Positions 31,132 to 40,928 of a stretch of DNA of 64,000 nucleotides are shown in pieces. The notes beneath the pieces are model-generated. The model worked only from the letters and a program-made list of their open reading frames with translations, made no database searches and was not told the origin of the DNA. This DNA is from Setomelanomma holmii (Eukaryota > Ascomycota > Dothideomycetes > Pleosporales > Phaeosphaeriaceae), in assembly GCA_010015745.1 (NCBI GenBank), contig ML978154.1, forward strand, positions 1 through 64,000, given 5' to 3'. The position numbers and the translations under genes were made by a program. Position 1 is the stretch's first letter. Each line of letters starts with the position of its first letter.

Positions 31132-32084
31132 TCAACCACCACTGCTGAAGAGTTTCTCCGCACACTCCTCCACACTCAGCATACTCATCCCCAACTCCGT
31201 ATTCACAGTCTTTTCCTTATCCCACCAAACTCCATCTCTCGCAAACACCAGTCTATACTTCTTGATCCCGTCCTCCAGATCCTTCCTCAGCTCCTCCTCG
31301 AGATACTCCACTCCCCACGCCTCCCTCTCCACCTCCTCTCCAGTAACTCTCCTCACAATACTCGCAAGCTCTCCATAATTCACCGTATCCCCCGCCACAT
31401 ACACCACCCTGTTGTCCGCATCCACATCGCCCATAACTATCCTCCCCAACACCCGTCCAATATCATCTACATCCGTGACCGTAATTTTATGCTCCCAATC
31501 CCTCAACGCTCTTACAATAGTCCTACCACCCTTCTCGTGCGACCGATCTACCATCCCCCAAAACGGCTCGAACAGGAAGGACATGAATATCCCCGTACTC
31601 ACAATTGTCCAGCGCACGTTTGAAGATAAGGCTGATGAACGAAGGAGGTCGCGAACGCCCTTTTGCGCACCGAATAATGGCATCAATCCCTCCCCGTCAC
31701 CCGTAATATCATAGTCCACACCCCATTGCCAGGGGAAGAACCAGAGCTTGCCTTTTCCCCGGGTTTGCCTGATCCGGCCTGCATCAAGCACCTCATTCGC
31801 TAACTTCAACACGGTGCTTGGGTCGGCGCCGAAGCCGGTTGCACTTATCACAATATCGTACTGGCTGAATTCCTGGACGAGTTGTGTGCCGAGGGTGAGC
31901 ATAGGTCGATGTGTATGAGGGAGGTGTTGGTGGCCTGGGAGGTCAGGTGGGTGTACTTTGTGGGTGACCGGACGCCGATTGTGGTGTGGGTGTTGGAAAT
32001 AAGGGAGAGGCGCGGGAGGAAGGCGGTGCCGAGTTCGCCGGCGCCGAGGAGGAGGATTTGCGTAGTTGTTGGGGTGAAAGACAT
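31132..32084 (-). pseudogene. NmrA-like/isoflavone-reductase-like NAD(P)-binding protein, frameshifted
   Basis: The start at 32084 (MSFTPTTTQILLLGAGELGTA) opens a Rossmann fold with the GxGxxG-like NAD(P) motif, as in NmrA-like oxidoreductases. After LIHIDL, near 31878, the frame is lost. The expected continuation (EFSQYDIVISATGFG) is one frame over and runs cleanly to the stop at 31132, with FFPWQWGVDYD typical of this subfamily. The join is too tight for an intron, so a single-base indel or a sequence error is likely. The remaining 250 codons have no other lesion, which points to a recent event. Substrate unknown. Confidence 0.65.
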
Positions 32085-32963
32085 GATGATGTGGGTAAGT
32101 TGATGTACGAGCTGGAGATGTGAGAGAAAAACGTCGAAAGTTGGATTTTGAGAAGGCTGGGGGACGTTTGGTTGTGTATTTGACCTTGATGAATCAAATG
32201 AAGATTGATTTGAGGACTCTAATATAGTTGTGATTATATTTGAGCATGTTGGATGCCTCATGGGAAAAGGCTCGGAGATAAGACCTTTGGAAGCGGAGTT
32301 ATTCGGCGTGCAGTCGGATGAAGATGGTGAGGTCAGATACTGAGGGTGGAGATGTGGTCTTGGCATGGGTCAGGTTGGTTCATGGATTAGAAAGCACCGA
32401 GATTCGTCGGGAGCTGCTACAAGGTGAGCTGGTTCGGTGTTTTTTCTGATTCTCGGCTTAGTGAAACCGTTGCGCTGGAAGCATGAATGTTCAGCGCGGT
32501 AGCTCGGCGAATGAGAGGTATGGAGATGAGAAGTATGATATTAGTTGTAGAGCCTCTCTCACCTCTTGTTCTTTTTCCTGTAGGTTTCTGCCTAATGGAT
32601 ATACAAGCCTGATGCAAACCTGAACCAGGGCTGTTCAGAACGAGCCTTTTTATTCGCAGTCTAACCTCTCGGTCACAACGCTCGTCACGGCTCTTTCTTC
32701 TGATCAAACCACGCGTATACCACCACCCCAGATATGCCTTAATCCAGAGGCTGAAGCTCGTACAGCAGTTTGAAGATATCCAGGCTCGTGCATAAGAACA
32801 AGGCGTAGACGTCGTGAGGCGGGAGCTAGGGATGGCCCAAGCGCCCGTAAGCGAATATTCTCTTGCTCGTTGTGCGCCGACACCAACATAAACTCCTGTT
32901 GCTTCGAACTTTTGCCAGACCTCACGTCAACGTCCAAATCAGCAAAAGCCACCCATTGCAATC
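32085..32963. other. Divergent promoter region of the NmrA-like gene and RACK1
   Basis: 879 bp with no convincing gene. The last 100 bp before the RACK1 start probably form its 5' leader (sequence TCACGTCAACGTCC near 32920). Confidence 0.35.
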
Positions 32964-34223
32964 ATGGCCGAGCAGTTGGTTCTCCGTGGCACCCTCGAGG
33001 GCCACTCGGGCTGGGTTACCTCCCTTGCGACCTCGCTCGAGAAGTGCGTATCCACGACCACCGGCAGCAATGCGCGCAACTGACAGCGGCCAGCCCTAAC
33101 ATGCTTCTCTCCGGCTCGCGCGACAAGACCCTCATCATCTGGAACTTGACCCGCGACGAGACCTCGTACGGCTACCCCAAGCGCAGCCTCCACGGCCACT
33201 CCCACATTGTCTCCGACTGCGTGCGTACACCTCATGCATCCCGACAGCAGCAAGCAATTGCGAGGCTAGAAAGCGAGCGCTGAGCTGACAGTTGCATACA
33301 GGTCATCTCCTCGGACGGTGCCTATGCGCTCTCTTCATCCTGGGACAAGACCCTCCGCCTGTGGGAGCTTTCCACCGGTGTCACCACCCGCCGCTTCGTC
33401 GGCCACACCAACGATGTTCTCTCTGTCTCCTTCTCCGCCGACAACCGCCAGATCGTCTCCGGCTCGCGCGACCGAACAATCAAGCTCTGGAACACGCTCG
33501 GCGACTGCAAGTACACCATCACCGACAAGGGCCACACCGAGTGGGTCTCGTGCGTGCGCTTCTCGCCCAACCCCCAGAACCCCGTCATCGTCTCCGCTGG
33601 CTGGGATAAGCTCGTCAAGGTGCGTAGACCACATACTTTCTCTGCATTGCTACACCCCTGTCTTATGATGATCTGGATTTCCTTAAGTATTTGCTACTTC
33701 AGAGCTTCGGCTATGAGACAACAACACCATTTCCTGATACACAACTCATTCCTCGAACCATTTGAAAGTTGTTGGAGGTCACCACTGACTTGAACAGGTT
33801 TGGGAACTCTCGTCCTGCCGCATCCAGACCGACCACATTGGCCACACCGGCTACATCAACACCGTCACCATCTCGCCCGACGGCTCTCTCTGCGCGTCCG
33901 GCGGTAAGGACGGAACCACCATGCTCTGGGACTTGAACGAGTCCAAGCATCTTTACTCCCTCTCTGCCGGTGACGAGATCCACGCCCTCGTCTTCTCCCC
34001 CAATCGCTACTGGTTGTGTGCCGCCACGGCCTCGAGCATCATCATCTTCGATCTCGAGAAGAAGAGCAAGGTTGACGAGCTGAAGCCCGAGTACATGGAG
34101 GTTGGCAAGAAGAGCCGGGAGCCCGAGTGTGTCTCGCTGGCCTGGTCCGCCGACGGCCAGACGCTGTTTGCTGGTTACACCGACAACCGCATCCGCTGCT
34201 GGGGTGTCATGTCAAGGGCATAA
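32964..34223 (+). CDS. Guanine nucleotide-binding protein beta-like RACK1 (CpcB/Asc1 orthologue)
   Basis: Four exons (32964-33043, 33094-33220, 33302-33619, 33798-34223) give 316 residues, the standard RACK1 length. Seven WD repeats are evident, for example GTLEGHSGWVTSLA, SGSRDKTLIIWNL, SSSWDKTLRLWEL, SGSRDRTIKLWNT, SAGWDKLVKVWEL and SGGKDGTTMLWDL. RACK1 binds the small ribosomal subunit and scaffolds signalling; the Aspergillus version (CpcB) represses the general amino acid control. The third intron (178 bp) is unusually long and hosts a C/D snoRNA. It is convergent with the dienoyl-CoA isomerase gene. Confidence 0.97.
33661..33742 (+). ncRNA. U24-like C/D box snoRNA in RACK1 intron 3
   Basis: The long third intron contains a C box ATGATGA (33665-33671) and a D box CTGA (33734-33737), a spacing normal for C/D snoRNAs, with a short TGT/ACA pairing possible outside them. 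Between them, TATTTGCTACT (33688-33698) can pair with the AGTAGCAAATA stretch of large-subunit rRNA, the known U24 target. ATGAGACA at 33713 would be the C' box. Yeast snR24 (U24) also lies in the intron of ASC1, the RACK1 gene, so position and guide agree. The second guide before the D box keeps only part of the expected CACCAAGATC. Ends are approximate. Confidence 0.78.
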
Positions 34224-34437
34224 GCTGCTGTAGAGTTAGGCGGGTTTCGACGAGGCGCAAATGGGAAAATGAATGATTCCATGATTCCACATCTTCTGTA
34301 GCATGCCATGGGAATATGAGTGACGCTCACGGGATGGGTTTGGGCATGGTCGATTCTCTTCTGGTATTAGCATCCAGGCGATCAGAGTCAATGAAAATTA
34401 TCAAGTCCACCCAATGCAATGCCCATTTTGTAGATGC

Positions 34438-35597
34438 CTACAGCTTACTAAACTTGGCCTGCTTCCTCTGCAGCCCGCTCAACATGGCATCCTGAACATC
34501 CTGCGTCTGCACCATCGCCGCATTCCACGCCGCCGTATAATGCAACCCATCCACAATCGTCCGATCGCGCGAATAATTAATAATCTCTTTTGTCCCCACC
34601 ACCGCCACGGGACTCTTACTCGCAATCAAACTCGCAAGCTTCAACGCCTCATCCACCGCCGTCTTCTTGTCGGCGTACACATGGCTTACAAGGCCGTGGG
34701 TAAGTGCCTCGTCGGACCCGAAGACGCGTGCGGAGAGCGCGATTTCTTTGACGAAGCTGTGATTGCCGACGGAGTGCGGGAGGCGTGAGAGGGTGCCGAT
34801 GTCGGCTGCGAGACCAATGTCGACTTCTTTGACGGAGAATTTGGTGTCCTGTGGAGTGGAAGAGATGAGGTTAATATTGATTAGAGGTTCAGTGAGTGGG
34901 AGAGGGACTTACATGGGTGGAGATGCGAATGTCGCATGCGAGAGACATGTCGAGGGCGAGGCCGTAGGAAATGCCGTGTAGAACAGCGATGACGGGCTTC
35001 TCGCATTTTTCGAGCGCGGTGATGCAGTCTTGGAATTCGAGGATGTGTCGGCGCAGGTTGTTGGCTTTGCGGGCGGCGTCGGAGGCGGTGGAGGTGAGTT
35101 GGCCTTCTGAGGCGGCCTGGACGTCGAGACCGGCTGTGAAGGCTCGATCACCTGCGCCAGTGAGGATGACGGCCCTTACTGATGAGTCGTGCGAAAGCTT
35201 TTTGAAGATGGCGGACAGGTTCAGCCACATGCTGGGAAGTGTTAGCCGTGTTCAAGTATTATATAAATTTTTCTTCTGGCAAATCATGATTCAAGATGCC
35301 AGCTTATGCGATATGAATATCGCTATGGCTTCAGCACTTGCTTTTCCAGAAGTTGTAACTGTTGTTGCCTTATGCTGTTGATATACTTTTCCTTGAAGCT
35401 ACCCAGAAACATGTGACAGCTACAATGAGCTGCGATGGCTTGTACGAGGAAGCACAAAGGCCTCAGAAGAGACACCAGACTCACATCTCCATAAAAGCAT
35501 TCAGCTTCTCCGGTCTGTTGATCTCGACATGCGCAACATATTCCGCCGGGAATGAAACGTTGAAAAACTCATATTTATAGTCTGTTGTGTTGGCCAT
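34438..35597 (-). CDS. Delta3,5-delta2,4-dienoyl-CoA isomerase (ECH1-like), peroxisomal
   Basis: Three exons (35597-35485, 35231-34913, 34848-34438) give 280 residues. It is a crotonase-fold enzyme: INRPEKLNAF, ILTGAGDRAFTAGLDV (oxyanion hole) and GISYGLALDMSLACDIR. VKEVDIGLAADIGTLSRLP matches the ECH1 signature, whose Glu and Asp are the catalytic pair of dienoyl-CoA isomerases, which handle odd-numbered double bonds in fatty acid beta-oxidation. The C-terminus is FSKL, a classic PTS1, so it should be peroxisomal. Intron 1 is 253 bp, longer than most here. A plain enoyl-CoA hydratase is less likely because of the Asp. Confidence 0.92.
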
Positions 35598-36429
35598 CTT
35601 GTCCTAGCTCTTGTGCGAAGTACAACCGTCCCTGTAGTTTCCTTACTCTTTCTTCCTGGAGGGTGTGTCGAGTTGTAGTGTGAACCTGTACTTGGGTCTT
35701 CTGCCTAGTGAGGCGCTCGAGTCTCGAGTTTTCGAAGATGTGAGATTGCGTCGGTTTCGATGACATGCACGGGCGAGTCGTTCGGCGTTGACGCTGATGG
35801 CCAAACCTGAGCCGAGGCAAGTCGTCGAGGTTCAAATGTGGTTAGCATCGAAATGGACCATTGGTAAAGTGTAAGCGAAACCAACTTCCTTTCCATGTCA
35901 ACACCAGAGCACCATCGATTAACAGACTCATTGCTACTGAATTCTTGGAAGATCCAGAGATCATCATTGAGCCTCGCTTTCCAATGACTACCTCGCTTTC
36001 AAGTGCCTGCGAGCAGCAATTGGCGCCTTCAGCCAGGCTCGCTTAAGGATGGAGCTGCTGCGACAGCCAAAAAGCAAGCTTGTCTAGGAGGAAAGGAACT
36101 TATAATCACCTTATTATCTTCCGATATGGGGTCCCTCTAGCATGATCGCTCACAATGGGAATACTAATTCAGTTTCGCGATGGCGTCTCCTTACGTTTGT
36201 CATCACAGACCACCACACTGTTGAGTGAACTTGCTTGTCACTGGTCGTCATGCTGTACATTCTCAAATGCTTTCACCATGTTCGCGAGGCTCTCGTGAGT
36301 ACAAAAACTTTCTCTTCCGCCTCAACTTGAGTTTCATCCTTTATCTACCAACGAACGCAACACCTCAACCATTCAAACAGGCGAGAAACTGGTAAGGAAT
36401 AACCATGACTTCGCACACGATGTTCTACC
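35598..36429. other. Intergenic, no gene supported
   Basis: About 830 bp upstream of the dienoyl-CoA isomerase. Two short frames (35705-35896 minus, 35861-36046 plus) have no recognisable features. Confidence 0.35.
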
Positions 36430-37949
36430 CACGACGATCATAATATAACACCTGGGACCAGGACTTTCTCCTCCGATTCGGCCCACCGCCCTCATATAGG
36501 AGGTTCAACAAGGCCTACCACTACGATATAGTAGGGCCGCAACAGACCGATCCAGTTTTGCAGATCATTCGTGACACTATCCATGACATGGAGCCTTCAC
36601 CAGAGCTACGACTTCTAAATTTCGACACCCTCATACTCGAACTCATACCCGAACTGAATATGCAGAGCAAGGTTCATTCAGCTGGTTACCTTTCAAGATA
36701 TCGTTAGGCTGGATTAAGATGTCGTTCGGCTGGGTAACCAAGAAAGACATCGTCGAAACGCGCATGGTTCTGGGATCGAAGTTCGATAATGACCGACCAC
36801 GTGGGCACCAGGATTACGATTGGAGTATGCATCTAGAGCGTCGTCCGTCACCAAACTATGGCGTTCTCGTCTTGAGCAAATCGACCAGCGCCGAAGCACT
36901 ACAAGCAGTTTGGACCGGAACAACCAAACACCTCATCGAGCCTCGGTACCCACGGTCAGTGCTCGCATGTCCGACGCTTCCCACGCCCAATTGCCTTTCG
37001 CGCATTCATCTGAACTTTACCATCGGGCAGTGGTACAATTTCGTCGGTGTCAATATGTTGCAGTGTATGCAGTGAATCAAAAGATAACCGCGCGAAGCAG
37101 TAAGTCAAGTGTGGAACCGCGCAGGGCAGTAAATCTGAGTATCATGTGCTGTGTATTGTCCTGTGCTCTGTTCGTGATGACCTCTTGCCAGGCCATCAGC
37201 AGCGTCTGTTTACATGACATATTTATAATCCAGTTCAGGTAAGAGGTGCTTGATAAGATGAGGAAGCAGCATCAGACCACCAGCAAGTGGCACACGTGAT
37301 GCGCTCCTCTCATAAACCGTCACACAATATCTTCCCTCAAATCGAAGTCGTCGCATCCTACCCCAGTGGTCATCTCCTTCAACAAACCACATCGCTTAAG
37401 ATACTGGAACCGGGCTTTCCAAGCCCGTATCAAACAAAGTCTATCGGTAGCAGGCCATGGTACGACGTTCTTCAGACTCTAAACAAGCATTTTAGTCCTG
37501 TACGTCCTTACGCACATAAGCGCACCCAGACGTGCCACAAGATGGCTGTTGACTGGATCATGACCTTCTAGTTTCCATTCATCAAGCACGTTCCTAACGT
37601 CGTGCGCGCTGGCGCGATCAAGACGGTTATCGCGAACAAGTGGAACTACATCCTCACCAAGGAGTACTTGGAGCGCCATCTGGAGACTCGCTCGCATGAG
37701 TATGATTGGGGCGAGGCGATGCAAGCAATCCAGGACATCCCGGAAGCTGCATTGCCACTCAAGTGCAATTGTGCGCTATTGTGCGTGCCGTCTGGCACTA
37801 CGAGTGATCCCTCAGTCGACTACACCGCATTGGATGCCGATAATGCCTACGTTCTTGGAAGACCATGGGATCCGAATGGTCGGCTCGCGAAGCGAAAAGC
37901 GCAACAGAAACATCGACTCCACGGTCCTGACCGTGCACGCGGTTTGTAG
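36430..37949 (+). pseudogene. Remnant or unresolved hypothetical gene
   Basis: Several plus-strand segments look protein-like but do not join cleanly. A stretch from about 36463 to 36705 reads FLLRFGPPPSYRRFNKAYHYD and on for 80 codons without a start. A second frame begins at 36719 (MSFGWVTKKDIVETRM). A third pair can be spliced: 37287-37498 to 37572-37949 through a 73-bp intron with a GTACGT donor and TTCTAG acceptor, ending KQKHRLHGPDRARGL-like. I recognise no domain. It could be one intron-rich gene whose splicing I cannot settle, or a decayed gene. Confidence 0.3.
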
Positions 37950-38811
37950 GAGAGTTGCCAAGTGAATTTGACGGGGGGAAGGACATGCTCAGTAGATATT
38001 AGAAAGTCTTCGAGCAACCGGTAGACTAGCCCGACCATTTAAGCGCCGATTCAACATTCTTCTCAGATAGGTATGATGGCCATTACATGCAGTAATACAG
38101 GCACATGTTTTTGCGGAAGCTCCCGCGACACGAACCTGCGTCCGAAGGATGTGCCCACGATCTAGGTATACGGTATGCCCTCTTTCCGAAGACTTCTCTA
38201 CATTCTGCAATTTTCGAGCCCGCAGATCTGATCACACTCTTGAACACGCCTTCTCCAGCTTTCCTCAGCGCATCCCACACCTTATACGCAGGCCGAATCT
38301 TGGACTATTTCACTAGCATATCCACCAGCACACGGATTTCATTCAGTAACAGCGGCTACCCAATACGATTCCGCGACCCATGCCATTGGAGAAGAACCAA
38401 ACCTTTCGTTGACGTCCAGGCACGTTTCAACCTCGGAAATTCGTCATAGGCTCAATCTCAATTCTAAAGAAAGCGATGCCAACGGTCCGAGCTTTCTCGC
38501 ATGCTACCAATATCTCTTGAAACTACCTGAGAGCCTACTCTCATACAGGTTGTGCACGCTAGACTCTTCTATCAAGGCTTTAATAAGTGACAGTGGGACT
38601 CGCTGACCCTTGAAGCACAGCTGCCTTCCAACTTCGGCCGATGATTTTTGTATACGGCGATCGAACAATGGCATGGTTGCTGGTCAACAATACAATGCAC
38701 ACACCCACGCGATTGTCGATCAAGGATCACGGATCGCCTGCGTCAAACAACGTGGCATTTTACTAGCTCACTTGCACTTTCGTTATGTGACAGTTGCCGC
38801 AACGCGAATAA
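37950..38811. other. Intergenic, no gene supported
   Basis: 860 bp with only unrelated short frames on both strands and no recognisable motif. Confidence 0.3.
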
Positions 38812-39966
38812 TTACATCTGGGACAAGCATTGCTTCTGTACGATATGGATGGAGTTCGGCACTGACACTGTCTCGAACTGATCAGTCGATGGTCGCTGCG
38901 CTCTGAGTAACTCACTTACAGCTTGCCAAACATATGTATGCTTCTTTTTCGACACAAAAAATTGCCACGTGGGTAGCTGATAATCCGAGGCCGGCTCTAA
39001 TGCCTTACTGAGCGCTTCCAAACCCTCCATGAGCACCCTCTGGTCTCTTGGGGGAGCCTTCCACGTGGACTTCGCTGCAAGTTGTGCACGGCTCGTGGAC
39101 CTTTCCGATACGAGAAGAATCTCGGCTGCACCATGGCTTTCTACTGGAGTGCAGCTTGGCTTCTTGACTAAGGGCCCGTTCTCAGCATTGAGAGTACTCT
39201 TCAGTTGATATGGGCTACCGAAGAAGACGCCCACGGGATTCGGAAAGAGAACACCATCGAGTTGGCGTAAAGTGGGCATGCCGATGAGATTCACATTGTG
39301 GACTGCGTCTCCTTTGCGAGATTGCAGGGCCTGCATTCGTTGACCGCCAATGCTGATCATCCCATGGTCTTGGTCTCTAAACCCAAGTGCTGTCCAGGCC
39401 TAGGAAAGCAGTCAGATCTGATATCAGCGATTGGGACTGTTTCTTACTTGAGGCTCGAGGAAAATATGCGGCGAACCACTGTCCACAATGAAGAAAATCC
39501 ACCGGGCCTCTTCCTCAGTGGCGTAACCCCTCACGCTCTGAACTACCAGTGGAATTATGGGTCGACTCTCCCCGTAGTAATTACCTGGAATCCACTGGCC
39601 GTCTAGCGATCGATCTGGCGTGCCAACAGAAAGGTATTCAATCCCGAAGTCCTGCGATACCTTGCCGGCGAACATTTCAGATGTAACATCGCGCAATAGG
39701 ACCTCGTGAGAGATTGTGGCGAAGCGATCTCTACCCACCTCGCCAGGGACCGGTTCAAGAGATGCATCCGCTAGTTCATGGGTCAGTCCGTCTTCCTGCA
39801 CATTGCCTCGGGCCTCCACTGTGGCGCTCAGATTAGGTGCATGCTTCTATATTGGCCTTGTGCTGAGCAACCTACCGTCCGCATTCGCACCCTGCTCTAC
39901 CCCACGATAGCATATGGGTGCAATGAGGGAAACCGCCGGTGCGACAGGTCGGGTGAGCCCAGCCAT
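38812..39966 (-). CDS. Hypothetical protein with a retropepsin-like aspartic protease motif
   Basis: Three exons (39966-39876, 39818-39448, 39399-38812) splice with consistent phases through 57- and 48-bp introns to 349 residues. The second and third exons together read ARWIFFIVDSGSPHIFLEPQ then AWTALGF, like the D-S/T-G active-site loop and following helix of retroviral-type aspartic proteases. A later VNLIGMPTLRQLDGVL could be the second hydrophobic-hydrophobic-Gly element. No reverse transcriptase or integrase is nearby. The 3' end is uncertain because a GTAAGT donor-like site follows VWQA near 38923. Function unknown; a domesticated retroelement protease is one option. Confidence 0.5.
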
Positions 39967-40928
39967 CACAGCTGCATCCCCTTGACACTATCGAGATCAG
40001 CACATAAGCTTATTGCATCTGGTCACGTGCTCACTCAAAGGCTGAGGTGGGATCTCGAAACATTGTCTAGGGGAGGGAAGGATCAGCATGACATACCACA
40101 CGTGCGCTTGATCTGACGCGATCAATTTTGAGTAGACATGTGCGAATTCAACTCTGGTGGGGTACGACCGGGAGAATGTGTGAATCGGCAGGCAGCCAGG
40201 TATGCTTTAGACTCCGAATAGCATGGTCATAACCCGGGTCCTGGAATGCAGTCGACGTGTTCCGCAACCTTGCGGGACGCGCCGGGGGTGCCGTGGAAGA
40301 TGCTGGAACATTCTAGTCCAGAAGAGCGGTGTGGCAGTTGCCCAAGTGTTCTGAAACTCAAGACGTGTGAAGTGTTCATCCCGCGCATTATCGATAACAC
40401 ACCCCTGCAGTACGTATTACGTGGTCACGCTAACTTGAAATACAGAGCGCTGTGTATTCGTAGACAATGGTCGAACAGCAATTGCACTCGGATGAGAGCT
40501 TCAGATGATGTAGCTTTCAAGTTCACACTGAGCTGCTAGCAATACTGGGATCTCAAGATTTGCCAGATCAATTCCTTTCTACCAGTATGACTCGACTCAG
40601 CATGATGCACGCGAACAGGTGAAGCGCCTATCATCACTCAAGAAGTGATCGCTCGGTATTCGACGAACTTCAGCACGTCCATTGTACTCAAGAATACTAT
40701 CAGTCGAAGACAATAGCGTCTCGTACTGTTGGTCATATGTATCCTGAACCAGAGCGGCTTACATCGCGAAATGAACCAAATCACGCAATTGAAGGCTCTC
40801 GCCAACGTTCACCGAATCGCAGGATTCGAACAATGGCATCTCCCATCCAATATAGAATAGCTCGCTTTCTATGCTCATGCGATATACCTGTAAATCAATG
40901 GTTCTTCGCCTCACTTGCACATAGCCCT
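39967..40928. other. Intergenic, no gene seen
   Basis: 960 bp between two minus-strand genes. No recognisable coding sequence; a T-loop-like GATTCGAAC near 40818 has no matching stems. Confidence 0.35.

Noticed and set aside
40810..40830. tRNA T-loop-like GATTCGAAC on the minus strand
   Set aside because: Flanking bases do not form a T stem and no anticodon or acceptor arms are present.
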